From Pedobacter steynii (GTDB taxonomy: Bacteria; Bacteroidota; Bacteroidia; Sphingobacteriales; Sphingobacteriaceae), in contig NZ_CP017141.1 of assembly GCF_001721645.1 (NCBI RefSeq), positions 62,001-126,000 of the forward strand: a stretch of 64,000 nucleotides of DNA, in the 5' to 3' direction. The translations under genes were made by a program, and so were the position numbers. Positions 8,777 to 17,462 of this stretch are shown in pieces (position 1 is the stretch's first letter; every line of letters starts with the position of its first letter). Under the pieces are notes generated by a model. That model was not told where the DNA came from. It saw only the letters and a program-made list of their open reading frames with translations, and searched no databases.

Positions 8777-9340
8777 TTAAATTTTATCTATTGGTGTACG
8801 TCCCGGACTTCCGGCAGATTTAAATTTACTTGGAGAAAGACCGGTAATTGCCTTGAACTGTGCCGATAGGTGAGCGCTGCTGCTGTAGCCCATTTTCACG
8901 GAAATCTCATTGATGTTCATTTCCCCATATCCGATCAGTTCCTTTACTTTTTCTATTTTCTGATGGATGATAAACTTTTCGATCGTCAGTGCTTCTGAAT
9001 CAGAAAACAGGCGACTGAGAAAAGTATAATCCCGGTTGATGCGGCCGGCAATAATGCTGGCTATACTTTGCTCCAGATTCGCCAGATCAGAATGGTGCAC
9101 CAGTTCAATGATCACATTCTTGATCCGCTCTACCAGCTGATCTTTTTCCTTATCTATCAATTCAAATCCCAGCATTTTCAGCGACGCGGCAATATTCTCC
9201 AATTGCTGGCCGTCTGGTTCGGGGTGTATCTGTACGGTTCCCAGCGTAAGGTCAGAAACCCGGAAATTTAAATTTTCCATTAGTTGGCGGACCGCCATAG
9301 TGCAACGGCCGCAAACCATATTTTTGATGTGTAATAACAT
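8777..9340 (-). CDS. AraC-family regulator with HMA-like metal-binding N-terminus
   Basis: 187 residues. The first 65 or so look like an HMA domain, with NMVCGRCTMAVRQL (C10, C13) and the beta-alpha-beta pattern through LGFELIDKE. The last 100 form an AraC/XylS DNA-binding domain, with a second helix-turn-helix around EISVKMGYSSSAHLSAQFK and the closing GLSPSKFK. A natural reading is a direct Cu(I) sensor that controls the flanking copA and RND genes. It sits between the two operons on the same strand. Binding and direction of control are inferred. Confidence 0.85.
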   Translation of the reverse strand: MLLHIKNMVCGRCTMAVRQLMENLNFRVSDLTLGTVQIHPEPDGQQLENIAASLKMLGFELIDKEKDQLVERIKNVIIELVHHSDLANLEQSIASIIAGRINRDYTFLSRLFSDSEALTIEKFIIHQKIEKVKELIGYGEMNINEISVKMGYSSSAHLSAQFKAITGLSPSKFKSAGSPGRTPIDKI

Positions 9341-9428
9341 GAGTATTCAGGCTTGATAACAATTCAATTTCAGATCATGGTTGCACAAAGTATCCTATAC
9401 TTCAGCTTCCTAAACCAGGAGATTTGAA

Positions 9429-9857
9429 TCAGATCAGGAGTACCCTGTTTGAAAGATAAAGCGGTGTTTTCCGGTCCGGAGGGTGTCCGGTATCCGGGTT
9501 CCATTTTTCCCTGCCGGTCAGCAGGTCCGGAACCAGTAAATCAGGAAAAGAAGACAGGCTAATGGCCAGCAACATGGCGGGTACCTTTAGTTCATCAGCT
9601 ATCGTTCTTTTGATGTTTTCCTTGATCACATATTCTCCATGTCCGTCACAGCAATCTGCAGCTTTCGACGCTCCGCAGGATTTGTGATCTGCCGCAGATT
9701 TTTTGTGAAGTCCTGTTTCCTTTTTAGCGGCGCTGCAATGCGTCTTTTCGGGAACGAATAAAGACCGACCGGAACAATGAAGCATGCACACAAACATCCC
9801 TGTGGTTAACATCAGGTAAAATGCGGCAAAACTTAAAGCTCCAATTTTTTTCATCAT
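9429..9857 (-). CDS. Cysteine-rich small protein, divergent HYC_CC_PP relative
   Basis: 142 residues with an N-terminal hydrophobic segment (about 5-28, containing CMLHCSG), a Cys/His/Lys-rich middle (THCSAAKK, DHKSCGASKAADCCDGHG) and a C-terminal part with a PPDRKTPLYLSNRVLLI-type ending. That end resembles the PPDGNKIPVFLKN end of the protein at 8292-8696, and both have a CC pair in the middle. I therefore treat it as a diverged family member. It probably binds metal outside the cytoplasm. No function is proven. Confidence 0.65.
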   Translation of the reverse strand: MMKKIGALSFAAFYLMLTTGMFVCMLHCSGRSLFVPEKTHCSAAKKETGLHKKSAADHKSCGASKAADCCDGHGEYVIKENIKRTIADELKVPAMLLAISLSSFPDLLVPDLLTGREKWNPDTGHPPDRKTPLYLSNRVLLI

Positions 9858-9902
9858 CAGGAATAGAAAATGGTGTTGCTGGCAAATATGCTAAATAAAT
9901 CA

Positions 9903-9929
9903 GGAGAAACCTGAAATTCCGGTTTCTCC
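9903..9929 (-). terminator. Hairpin terminator downstream of the copZ-like/copA genes
   Basis: Nine-base perfect inverted repeat (GGAGAAACC and its complement) with a nine-base loop, in the gap between the small HMA gene and the next minus-strand gene. A T-run follows on the plus-strand side (TTTTAAATTTA); the minus-strand side is only moderately T-rich. Confidence 0.5.
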
Positions 9930-9979
9930 TTTTAAATTTACCATACCAGATGATTAATTTTCATGAGCAGGTAATCGTT

Positions 9980-10192
9980 TTATATTTTTTCAGCTGTATA
10001 TCCTGCTTTACTCAGCGTGTCTTTAATGACCTGGGCATCCAGAGATTCCGATCCTTCTATCGTTAGTATTTTATCCGGGTCAACCGTATCCACTTCCCAT
10101 TTAGAGATTTCCGGCAGGTTATTCAGATGTGGAGTAACAGTGGCAATACAGCCTGAACATTTGATATTGGTTTTGAATTTTAACGTTTCCAT
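9980..10192 (-). CDS. copZ: CopZ-like heavy-metal-associated domain protein
   Basis: 70 residues, a single HMA fold without signal peptide. The metal loop NIKCSGCIAT has C12 and C15; the domain ends with the usual KAGYTAEKI. Such proteins carry Cu(I) in the cytoplasm to the N-terminal domain of a copper ATPase. It follows copA by 29 bases, which fits an ATPase/chaperone pair. The loop reads KCSGC instead of the common MTCxxC, a frequent variant in Bacteroidota. Confidence 0.85.
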   Translation of the reverse strand: METLKFKTNIKCSGCIATVTPHLNNLPEISKWEVDTVDPDKILTIEGSESLDAQVIKDTLSKAGYTAEKI

Positions 10193-10221
10193 TTGAATTA
10201 TTTAATTATGATTGATATTGA

Positions 10222-12450
10222 TTAACTTAATTTAGAGAGTTTTAACCTCAGGCTATTTCCCACTACTGATACCGAACTCAGCGCCATTGCAGCCCCTGCA
10301 ATCATCGGGTTTAGTAAAAATCCATTGAATGGATATAACAGACCCGCTGCAATAGGAATACCGATCAGGTTGTAGATAAAGGCCCAGAACAGGTTCTGTC
10401 TGATGGTTCGTACCGTTAATTTGGAAAGCCTCAACGCTTTAGGCACCTGTTGCAGATCCGAAGAAACCAGGGTAATCTTGGCCACATCTATCGCAATGTC
10501 AGATCCCTTGCCCATGGCAATCGAAACATCTGCCTGAGCCAATGCCTGACTGTCGTTGATCCCATCACCTACCATCGCCACTACTTTTCCCTGAGCCTGT
10601 AATTCCTTCACAAAGTCAGCTTTATCTGAGGGCAATACTTCGGCTTTGAAATGGTCAATCCCTGCATATTTAGCAACTGAAGCTGCAGTATGCTGGTTAT
10701 CACCGGTTAACATATATACCGCTATTCCCTGCGCTTTTAAGGCAGCTACCGCTCTAGCTGATCCTTCTTTAACCTGGTCTGCAATGGCTACTATGGCCAG
10801 GACCTGTGTGGCATTGGCCAGATAAATCACGGTTTGTGCCTGTTCCTGCAATTGCAGCACCCTGCTTTCCAATTCTTTAGAAACCCCGATCTGCTGATCT
10901 TTTAAAATCTTATGGCTTCCTGCCCAGTATTTTGTACCCTTGAATTCCCCTTCCACTCCTTTTCCGGTTAAGCTTTCAAAGCCACTGATTTCTGCAGGTT
11001 TTATTCCTGCTGCTTTCAGATGACCCACAATTGCTTCCGCAAGCGGATGCTCAGAGGCATGTTCCAGTGCCATCAGAACTTCAGATAATGTTCCTTTTTC
11101 TTCAGGGAGGTTTCCAGCCCATTCCAGTGCGGTCACTTCCGGCTTTCCGGCTGTAATTGTACCGGTTTTATCCAGGATTACCGCATTTACCTTATAGCCC
11201 AGTTCCAAAGCTTCCGCATCTTTAATCAGGATACCACTTTCGGCACCTTTCCCTATTCCAACCATAATGGCTGTAGGTGTGGCCAGCCCTAACGCACAAG
11301 GACAGGCAATCACCAATACAGTCACCATTGCCAGAAGACCATGAGTAAAGGCATGTTCTCCACCTAAAAGTAACCAGGCCCCCAGCGTCAGTACCGCGAT
11401 AAGCATCACAATCGGAACAAAGATTCCTGCAATCTTATCTACCAGTTTCTGCACCGGTGCTTTTGAGCCCTGGGCATCCTGAACTAATTTTATAATCTGG
11501 GCAAGCATGGTTTCCCCGCCTACCTTTTCTGCTTTAAAGCGGAAAGTTCCTTTTTGATTGATCGTACCCGCGAAGACTTTGTCGCCCTCCATTTTGGATA
11601 CCGCCACCGGCTCTCCGGTAATCATGCTTTCATCCACATAAGAACTTCCCGAGTAAACAACCCCATCTACCGGAATTTTTTCTCCCGAACGGACCATGAG
11701 CAGATCTCCGATATGTACATCGGCTACCGGAATTTCTTTTTCTCCATCTTCGGTAACCAGAAGCACGGTTTTTGGTTGTAAGCCAACGAGTTTTTTAATC
11801 GCCGATGAAGTATTGGATTTTGCCTTTTCTTCGAGCAGTTTCCCCAGCATAATAAAGACAATGACCACTGCTGCTGCTTCGAAGTACACATGAGGATGTA
11901 AACCTCTGGAATGCCAGAATTCCGGGTAAAAAGTATTGAATACACTAAAAATATAGGCAATTCCCGTACTTAAGGCGACCAGGGTATCCATATTTGCTTT
12001 TCCATGCTGTGCCTGTTTCCAAGCATTGATGAAGAAGTTCCTTCCAAAAATAAACAGGATCGGCGTGGTCAGTGCCAACATATAATAATTACCGTTAGGC
12101 ATGTCCATAAACAACATTCCGATGATGACTACCGGTATCGCCAGGACAGAAGAAGCAATCATCCTCTTTTTTAAAGACTCATAATTGTTCTTTTGTAGTT
12201 CTTCCTGTTTCTCCTTTGCCCCTTCTACTTCCAGGATCAGGTCATATCCAATGGACTGAACTGCTTTTTGAAAAGCTGCAGGCTGTACCTGGTCCGGATG
12301 GTAAGTTACTTTTACAGATTGTGTGGCATAATTCACTTCCGCATGTTCCACCCCTTCCTGAGCGCCAATCATAGACTGGACACTGGTGGCACAAGAGGCA
12401 CAGGTCATTCCTAAAACGGGCAAGGTCAGGGTTTCTATATTTTCTTTCAT
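10222..12450 (-). CDS. copA: Copper-translocating P1B-type ATPase
   Basis: 742 residues. One N-terminal HMA domain (MTCASC, C17/C20), then membrane segments, the actuator motif (TGEP), the transmembrane metal site C383-P384-C385, the phosphorylated aspartate D427 in DKTGT and the ATP hinge GDGIND. The CPC site and HMA domain place it with Cu(I) exporters of the CopA type. It pumps Cu(I) from the cytoplasm. Length is normal for a single-HMA CopA. A good promoter lies just upstream and a CopZ-like gene downstream. Confidence 0.95.
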   Translation of the reverse strand: MKENIETLTLPVLGMTCASCATSVQSMIGAQEGVEHAEVNYATQSVKVTYHPDQVQPAAFQKAVQSIGYDLILEVEGAKEKQEELQKNNYESLKKRMIASSVLAIPVVIIGMLFMDMPNGNYYMLALTTPILFIFGRNFFINAWKQAQHGKANMDTLVALSTGIAYIFSVFNTFYPEFWHSRGLHPHVYFEAAAVVIVFIMLGKLLEEKAKSNTSSAIKKLVGLQPKTVLLVTEDGEKEIPVADVHIGDLLMVRSGEKIPVDGVVYSGSSYVDESMITGEPVAVSKMEGDKVFAGTINQKGTFRFKAEKVGGETMLAQIIKLVQDAQGSKAPVQKLVDKIAGIFVPIVMLIAVLTLGAWLLLGGEHAFTHGLLAMVTVLVIACPCALGLATPTAIMVGIGKGAESGILIKDAEALELGYKVNAVILDKTGTITAGKPEVTALEWAGNLPEEKGTLSEVLMALEHASEHPLAEAIVGHLKAAGIKPAEISGFESLTGKGVEGEFKGTKYWAGSHKILKDQQIGVSKELESRVLQLQEQAQTVIYLANATQVLAIVAIADQVKEGSARAVAALKAQGIAVYMLTGDNQHTAASVAKYAGIDHFKAEVLPSDKADFVKELQAQGKVVAMVGDGINDSQALAQADVSIAMGKGSDIAIDVAKITLVSSDLQQVPKALRLSKLTVRTIRQNLFWAFIYNLIGIPIAAGLLYPFNGFLLNPMIAGAAMALSSVSVVGNSLRLKLSKLS

Positions 12451-12475
12451 GACGTATCTTAATTAGATTCTAACA

Positions 12476-12503
12476 CAAAGGTAAGTCCCGGACTGCCGAA
12501 CAA
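12476..12503 (-). promoter_or_regulatory. Likely copA promoter (Bacteroidota -7/-33 type)
   Basis: On the minus strand TACCTTTG (12483 down to 12476) matches the TAnnTTTG -7 box, with a TTG at 12503-12501 about 17 bases upstream. The copA ATG follows 26 bases after the box. The spacing is slightly shorter than the usual 19-22. Confidence 0.5.
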
Positions 12504-12579
12504 TTTTATAGGATTTCGGGAAAGTTTTACATAATATCAGCCAAAAGAATCAACAGCAAACCTGATCATCCTTCGGTCA

Positions 12580-12699
12580 GGGCGGTTACACGGAACATCC
12601 TGAAAACAGACCTGAGACGTAGCATGAACGTCTGAGGATTGCTCAGGACGTTCATGCTACGTTCCGTATACGTTCATGGTACGTTCCGGTTAACCGTCC
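12580..12699. repeat. Nested inverted repeat in the copA-downstream-gene spacer
   Basis: Two layers of symmetry share one centre. The inner arms (12617-12636 and 12642-12662) pair over 20 bases with one bulge around a GATTG loop. The outer arms (12580-12596 and 12683-12699) match at about 14 of 17 positions. A further copy of the right inner arm (CGTTCATGGTACGTTCC, 12671-12687) lies next to it with one change. The form resembles REP/BIME-type elements. The rest of the 12451-12899 gap shows nothing I recognise. Confidence 0.6.
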
Positions 12700-12899
12700 T
12701 TATCGAACAAAAGCCAAAGAAAAATGCTGCTGGTTTTTAGTCAGGAATCCTGAAGATTTCAGGTTACCCGGTAAAAACAACGTTACATATCTACTGATAA
12801 AGAAGCAGTTATTAATTAAACCGGCAAACAATTTAAGGTCTCAATGGTTTATTATTTGCGCTTTCTTATTGAAATTCTGTTTGATCTAATTATCATAAC

Positions 12900-13148
12900 A
12901 TGGCAAAGATTAATATGTGTTTTGAACATCAGGTAGCAGTTAAAGCCTTCTTTGTTAACAGGGATAAAATAAAGGATCCTGCCATCATAAAATACCTTAA
13001 AAGTGATCCAGAGGGTATTTTAGAGATTTCTCTGGACGGAATAAAAAAAGGTAAATGGAAGATGACGCTGGAATGGAATTATGAAGACAAAGATTATTCC
13101 CTGGTAAAAAATATAGTTATTCCTATCCCCGAAAAAGCCGCCCTTTAA
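12900..13148 (+). CDS. Hypothetical protein, weak resemblance to the FixH fold
   Basis: 82 residues, no signal peptide or membrane segment. The stretch ISLDGIKKGKWKMTLEWNY followed by alternating beta-strand residues is reminiscent of the soluble part of FixH proteins, but the membrane anchor of FixH is missing. Length, composition and the clean ATG after a 450-base gap support a real gene. It stands alone before the GntR regulator. I cannot assign a function. Confidence 0.55.
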   Translation: MAKINMCFEHQVAVKAFFVNRDKIKDPAIIKYLKSDPEGILEISLDGIKKGKWKMTLEWNYEDKDYSLVKNIVIPIPEKAAL

Positions 13149-13220
13149 CCCTGGAACCCAATTAACATTCCTGATTTTGCCTCACTATCTTTCCCCATTC
13201 CTACTGCCTTCAAATAATTT

Positions 13221-13250
13221 TTGATTAATGATTTTATTTTATAGATTTGG
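13221..13250 (+). promoter_or_regulatory. Promoter of the GntR regulator gene
   Basis: TTG at 13221-13223, a 19-base spacer and TAGATTTG at 13243-13250 match the Bacteroidota promoter form TTG-N19-TAnnTTTG. The -7 box overlaps the first operator palindrome, which points to autorepression. Confidence 0.7.
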
Positions 13251-13273
13251 TAAACCAATAATTGGTAAACCAA
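13247..13273 (+). promoter_or_regulatory. Tandem GntR operators TTGGTAAACCAA
   Basis: Two identical 12-base sites at 13247-13258 and 13262-13273, 15 bases apart. Each has arms TTGGT/ACCAA around AA. The form is close to the ATTGGTATACCAAT site known for the GntR-family hexuronate regulators UxuR and ExuR. They lie between the -7 box and the ATG of the GntR gene. Confidence 0.75.
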
Positions 13274-13282
13274 ATATATCTT

Positions 13283-14020
13283 ATGAAATCATTTATAGAA
13301 ACCATCAAATCTATAGAGGTGGAGACTCCCGTAGATAAAATAATCGGGCAGCTCAAACAACTCATTACTTCCGGGCAGCTTCAACCCGGCGACCGCCTTC
13401 CTGCTGAAAGGCTTCTTGCCGAGAAGTTTGGTGTAGGCCGCAGTTATGTTCGCGAAGCCATTTTAAAACTGGAGTTTTATGGATTACTCAAAACCAATCC
13501 TCAAAGTGGCACCTATGTATCCGGTTTAAGCATCAAAGTTCTGGACAGCATCATTACCGATATCATAAAATTCAATAAAGAAGATTTCAATGCCCTTCTG
13601 GAAGCCAGATATTACCTGGAGCTTGATGCGGTAAAACTTGCAGCAGAGAGAAGAACAGAGCAGGACCTGATTAGTCTGAACGAAGCTTTATTAGATTATG
13701 AAGCCAAAGTAAATGCCAACCAGAATGCGGTGGAAGAAGACATGATTTTTCACATCTGCATTGCTAAGGCCTCTAAAAACTCTGTGATTGAATCCATGAT
13801 CCTGATTCTGATTCCAGACCTCATTAAAAGCATCGTAGAAAATAAAATATGCGGGGATAACCGTGGTATACTCGCCATCGATGAACATAGAAAAATTTTA
13901 AAAGCAATACAGGAACAGGATATTGATGCCGCTGAAAATGCAGTAGCTGCACATTTAAACGACATGTTCCAGATTAGTAAAGCGGGATTTGCCGCACAAA
14001 AGATTGTACATGGTAATTAG
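13283..14020 (+). CDS. GntR/FadR-family regulator of the alginate locus
   Basis: 245 residues. An N-terminal winged helix (QLITSGQLQPGDRLPAERLL, then GVGRSYVREAI and SGTYV at its end) is followed by an all-helical FadR C-terminal domain (FCD) with the expected acidic and histidine residues that bind a metal and a carboxylate ligand. I chose the ATG at 13283 because a start at 13262 would lie inside the operator. Next to PL17, KdgF and a hexuronate-type transporter, the likely ligand is an alginate-derived uronate or ketodeoxy acid. It probably represses itself and the neighbouring operon, and ligand would release it. Confidence 0.85.
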   Translation: MKSFIETIKSIEVETPVDKIIGQLKQLITSGQLQPGDRLPAERLLAEKFGVGRSYVREAILKLEFYGLLKTNPQSGTYVSGLSIKVLDSIITDIIKFNKEDFNALLEARYYLELDAVKLAAERRTEQDLISLNEALLDYEAKVNANQNAVEEDMIFHICIAKASKNSVIESMILILIPDLIKSIVENKICGDNRGILAIDEHRKILKAIQEQDIDAAENAVAAHLNDMFQISKAGFAAQKIVHGN

Positions 14021-14080
14021 ATAAAGACGCCCTCAGAAAAAATGGCATAAGCCGCAAATTTTAATCTTCTTAACATCATT

Positions 14081-16216
14081 ATGAACTACTTAAAAAAGTT
14101 GGTATGGGCACTTATTTGCCTTTTTTTCAGCCTTTCATCCTTCTCGCAGGAGCATCCTTCCATTATGCTCAGCAAGCAGAATATTGGTGCATTAAGAAAA
14201 GGTGTACAAACCTATGCCCTGCTTAAAAAGTCCTGGAAGAAAATAAAATCCGATGCAGATAAAGCCATTCTGGAAGCCATTGAGGTACCGGTACCCAAAG
14301 AGGCCGGAGGCGGAAAAAGCCATGAGCAGCACAAAAAGAATTACAGCACTATGCTCAGCTGTGGCATCGCTTATCAGATCAGCGGAGATCAAAAATATGC
14401 GGCCTATGTAGAACAGATGCTGTTAAAATATGCTGCAGAATATGAAAAATGGCCGCTACATCCTAAAAGAAAAGAAGGCCACCAGGGAGGAAGAATTTTC
14501 TGGCAAAGCCTCAACGATTTTGTCTGGCAGGTCTACACCATTCAAAGTTACGACCTGGTTCATGACGCCTTATCCGCCAGCAACAGAAAAACCATTGAAT
14601 CAAAGCTGTTTGAGCCTATCTTAAAATTTTTCACGGTAGACTGTGCCGGGACTTTCGACAAAATTCATAACCATGCCACCTGGGATGTGGCTGCAGTAGG
14701 CATGACTGGTTATGTAATCAACAAACCTGAGTACGTACAGATGGCTTTAAAAGGCTCCGCTAAAGACGGAAAGACCGGTTATCTCGCTCAGGTTGATCAG
14801 CTTTTCTCGCCCGATGGATATTATACAGAAGGACCTTATTATCAACGCTATGCCTTACTTCCTTTTATCCTATTTGCCAAGACCATCAATAATTATCAAC
14901 CCGAGCTAAAAATATTCCAATACCGTGACCAGTTGCTTGCGAAAGCCATTCAAACCTCCTTACAGCTCACCTATACCGATGGGACCTTCTTCCCGATAAA
15001 CGATGCTATTAAAGGCAAAACCTATGAATCTTCAGAACTCGTTTACGGAGTAGACATTGCCTATGCAGACATTAACGCTTCGCCTGATCTTTTAGACATT
15101 GCAGCAAAACAAGGAGAAGTAGTGGTTTCTGATGCCGGGTTAAAAATTGCAAAAGACCTGAGTGAAGGCAGGTCAAAACCTTTTTCCTATCAGAGCCAGC
15201 TGATCAAAGATGGTGCTTCCGGCAAGGAGGGTGGTCTGGGTATCTTCAGATCAGGCAGCAATGAAGACCAGCAGGCCGTAGTACTTAAAGCTGCTTCGCA
15301 GGGAATGGGCCATGGTCATTTTGATCGTTTAAACCTGTTGTATTACGACAATGGCGTTGAAATATTCCCCGATTACGGTTCCGCCAGGTTCATCAACATT
15401 GAATCCAAAAAAGGGGGTGATTACCTTCCGGAGAATAAGACCTGGGCTAAGCAAACCATAGCCCATAATACCTTAACTGTAGACCAGACCTCAAACTTTA
15501 AAGCCAATGCCGACCTTGCCCAGCAAACCGCTGCATCGGTCAGCTATTTTAAGATTGATAAAGACCTGCAGATTTTTAGTGCAGATGAAAACCATGCTTA
15601 TCCCGGCGTTCGAATGAACAGGACCACTGCCCTGCTCAAGGTCAAAGAACTTCAAAAACCATTATTAATCGACGTATTCAGGGTAAATTCAGATAAAGCG
15701 CATCAATACGACCTTCCCTTCTGGTATAAAGGTCATCTGGTAGATGCCAGTCCAAAAATCAAAGGATTTACCGATCAGCTGAAACCTCTGGGCAGTAAAT
15801 ATGGCTATGAACACATCTGGCTCAACGCAGAACAAGCTGTTCCAGGAAAAAGCGGATACCTCAGTATCTTAAACAACAAGCGTTTTTATACCGTCCATTT
15901 TGCAGCCGATGCCCCACTGAGCCTCAAGTTATTGTCCTTAGGTGCAAATGATCCCGATCTCAGTCTGCTGGAAAGCAAAGCCTTTATGCTTTCTTCTACT
16001 GACAGCAAAGACCAGCTCTTTTTCAGCATTACCGAAACACATGGACAAACCAATCCGGTAAATGAAACCACGACCGGAGCAAGTAGTCAGGTTACTGATC
16101 TTCAGGTTACCGCCAACCATCCGGACCGGGCCTCTCTTTCTTTTAAAGTGAAGGGAAAAACTTATCAGTATCAGATCAATTACAACAACAAAGAAAACTT
16201 CATAAAAATCAACTAA
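14081..16216 (+). CDS. PL17-type oligoalginate lyase (heparinase II/III fold)
   Basis: 711 residues with signal peptide (SSFSQ, about 23). Residues about 60-350 form an alpha/alpha toroid and the rest a beta-sandwich heparinase II/III-like domain. The N197-H198 pair in HNHATWD and Y254 in GPYYQRY align in order and spacing with Asn201, His202 and Tyr258 of the PL17 enzyme Alg17c; MGHGHFDRLNLLYY supplies the later histidine. PL17 enzymes act exolytically on oligoalginate and release unsaturated monouronate, usually in the periplasm. Position next to kdgF and a PL6 gene supports this. PL15 and other heparinase II/III families are less likely. Confidence 0.85.
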   Translation: MNYLKKLVWALICLFFSLSSFSQEHPSIMLSKQNIGALRKGVQTYALLKKSWKKIKSDADKAILEAIEVPVPKEAGGGKSHEQHKKNYSTMLSCGIAYQISGDQKYAAYVEQMLLKYAAEYEKWPLHPKRKEGHQGGRIFWQSLNDFVWQVYTIQSYDLVHDALSASNRKTIESKLFEPILKFFTVDCAGTFDKIHNHATWDVAAVGMTGYVINKPEYVQMALKGSAKDGKTGYLAQVDQLFSPDGYYTEGPYYQRYALLPFILFAKTINNYQPELKIFQYRDQLLAKAIQTSLQLTYTDGTFFPINDAIKGKTYESSELVYGVDIAYADINASPDLLDIAAKQGEVVVSDAGLKIAKDLSEGRSKPFSYQSQLIKDGASGKEGGLGIFRSGSNEDQQAVVLKAASQGMGHGHFDRLNLLYYDNGVEIFPDYGSARFINIESKKGGDYLPENKTWAKQTIAHNTLTVDQTSNFKANADLAQQTAASVSYFKIDKDLQIFSADENHAYPGVRMNRTTALLKVKELQKPLLIDVFRVNSDKAHQYDLPFWYKGHLVDASPKIKGFTDQLKPLGSKYGYEHIWLNAEQAVPGKSGYLSILNNKRFYTVHFAADAPLSLKLLSLGANDPDLSLLESKAFMLSSTDSKDQLFFSITETHGQTNPVNETTTGASSQVTDLQVTANHPDRASLSFKVKGKTYQYQINYNNKENFIKIN

Positions 16217-16221
16217 GCAAC

Positions 16222-16557
16222 ATGTTACAAAGCAATTTATTTCAAATAGAAGAACAAGTAGAATGGCAGGACCTAAAAAACGGTATCAAAAGACAGGTTT
16301 ATGGGTACGACGATAAAATCATGTTAGTGAAAGCAAAATTTGAAGCTGAAGCCATTGGCGTACTTCATGAACACCACCATTCGCAGGTGACCTATGTAGA
16401 TAGCGGCGTCTTTGAAATGAGGATTGGCGACGAGAAAAGAATCCTGAAAAAAGGAGATGGCTTTTACGCTCCCCCTCATGAAATTCATGGATGTGTATGC
16501 CTGGAACCGGGAATCCTCATTGACGTGTTCTCCCCGCACCGGGAAGATTTCTTGTAA
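16222..16557 (+). CDS. kdgF: KdgF-like cupin (unsaturated monouronate linearisation)
   Basis: 111 residues, one cupin barrel without signal peptide. Candidate metal ligands are H49, H51, Q55 and H89 (LHEHHHSQVTYV and PPHEIHG). This matches KdgF, which turns 4,5-unsaturated monouronates from pectin or alginate into the linear keto form. The gene starts five bases after the PL17 stop, so the product of the lyase is the likely substrate. Direction and spacing indicate one operon from 14081 to 19508. Confidence 0.85.
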   Translation: MLQSNLFQIEEQVEWQDLKNGIKRQVYGYDDKIMLVKAKFEAEAIGVLHEHHHSQVTYVDSGVFEMRIGDEKRILKKGDGFYAPPHEIHGCVCLEPGILIDVFSPHREDFL

Positions 16558-16580
16558 ATGATCAGCTAAAACCTATTCAA

Positions 16581-17462
16581 ATGAAAAAACTCACGATACT
16601 ATGCGCTTTGCTATGGACCACATTTAGTCTTAGCGCACAAGACACGGCAACGGTTAAAAAAGTACAATATCCCAAAGGGTTCAATGAACAGCTCAACCTG
16701 GTGTATACCAATGTGAACGGCTGGGAAGGGAAACTGGATTTGTACTTTCCTCCCACAACAGGAGCAGCCTCGCCTTTGGTCATCAACATTCATGGAGGGG
16801 GCTGGAATAAAGGAACTAAAGAATCTCAGGGCGGCTTCAGTCCTTTCTTTAAAAAAGGTTACGCGGTGGCCAATATTGAATACCGGCTAACTGGTGTAGC
16901 TACAGCACCTGCAGCTATAGAAGATACACGCTGCGCTTTGATCTACCTGATCAGCAATGCAAAAAAGCTAAATATCGATGTCAGCAAAATTGTCATCATG
17001 GGTGCTTCCGCAGGCGGACACCTGGCCTTAATGGGAGGTTTAATGGAAAATGACCACCTTTTTGATGGCAATTGCAGAGGAATAGAAAACATCAAAGTGG
17101 CTGCCATTATCGATAAATATGGCATTACCGATGTCTGGGACTGGGGCTATGGTAAATTAAAAACCAGCAAGTCAGCCAGCAGCTGGCTGGGTGCCAAAGC
17201 CAACGACAAAGACTTTGCGAAATCCGTTTCTCCGTTGTATCAGGTAAAGAAAAGCAGTCCGCCTGTATTTATTGTTCATGGTGATGCCGATCCTACCGTT
17301 CCCTATGAGCAATCGGTAGCCTTAAAGGCGAAGCTGGACGAAATTGGGGTTAAAAGCGAATTCATCACCGTAAAAGGCGGTTTACATGGTAAATTTTCTG
17401 CGGAAGACAATGCCATGGTGAATGAAAAGATCATGGAATTCCTGAAAGGACTGGGCTTATGA
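16581..17462 (+). CDS. Secreted alpha/beta hydrolase, probable carbohydrate esterase
   Basis: 293 residues with signal peptide (SLSAQ, residue 20). It has the oxyanion motif HGGGW (71-75), nucleophile S143 in GASAGG, a catalytic Asp in HGDADPTVP (about 232) and a His in GGLHGKF. This is the acetylxylan-esterase-like BD-FAE/esterase-lipase group. In an alginate operon the simple reading is removal of O-acetyl groups from bacterial alginate in the periplasm, which is inference. The stop overlaps the ATG of the transporter by four bases. Confidence 0.8.
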   Translation: MKKLTILCALLWTTFSLSAQDTATVKKVQYPKGFNEQLNLVYTNVNGWEGKLDLYFPPTTGAASPLVINIHGGGWNKGTKESQGGFSPFFKKGYAVANIEYRLTGVATAPAAIEDTRCALIYLISNAKKLNIDVSKIVIMGASAGGHLALMGGLMENDHLFDGNCRGIENIKVAAIIDKYGITDVWDWGYGKLKTSKSASSWLGAKANDKDFAKSVSPLYQVKKSSPPVFIVHGDADPTVPYEQSVALKAKLDEIGVKSEFITVKGGLHGKFSAEDNAMVNEKIMEFLKGLGL

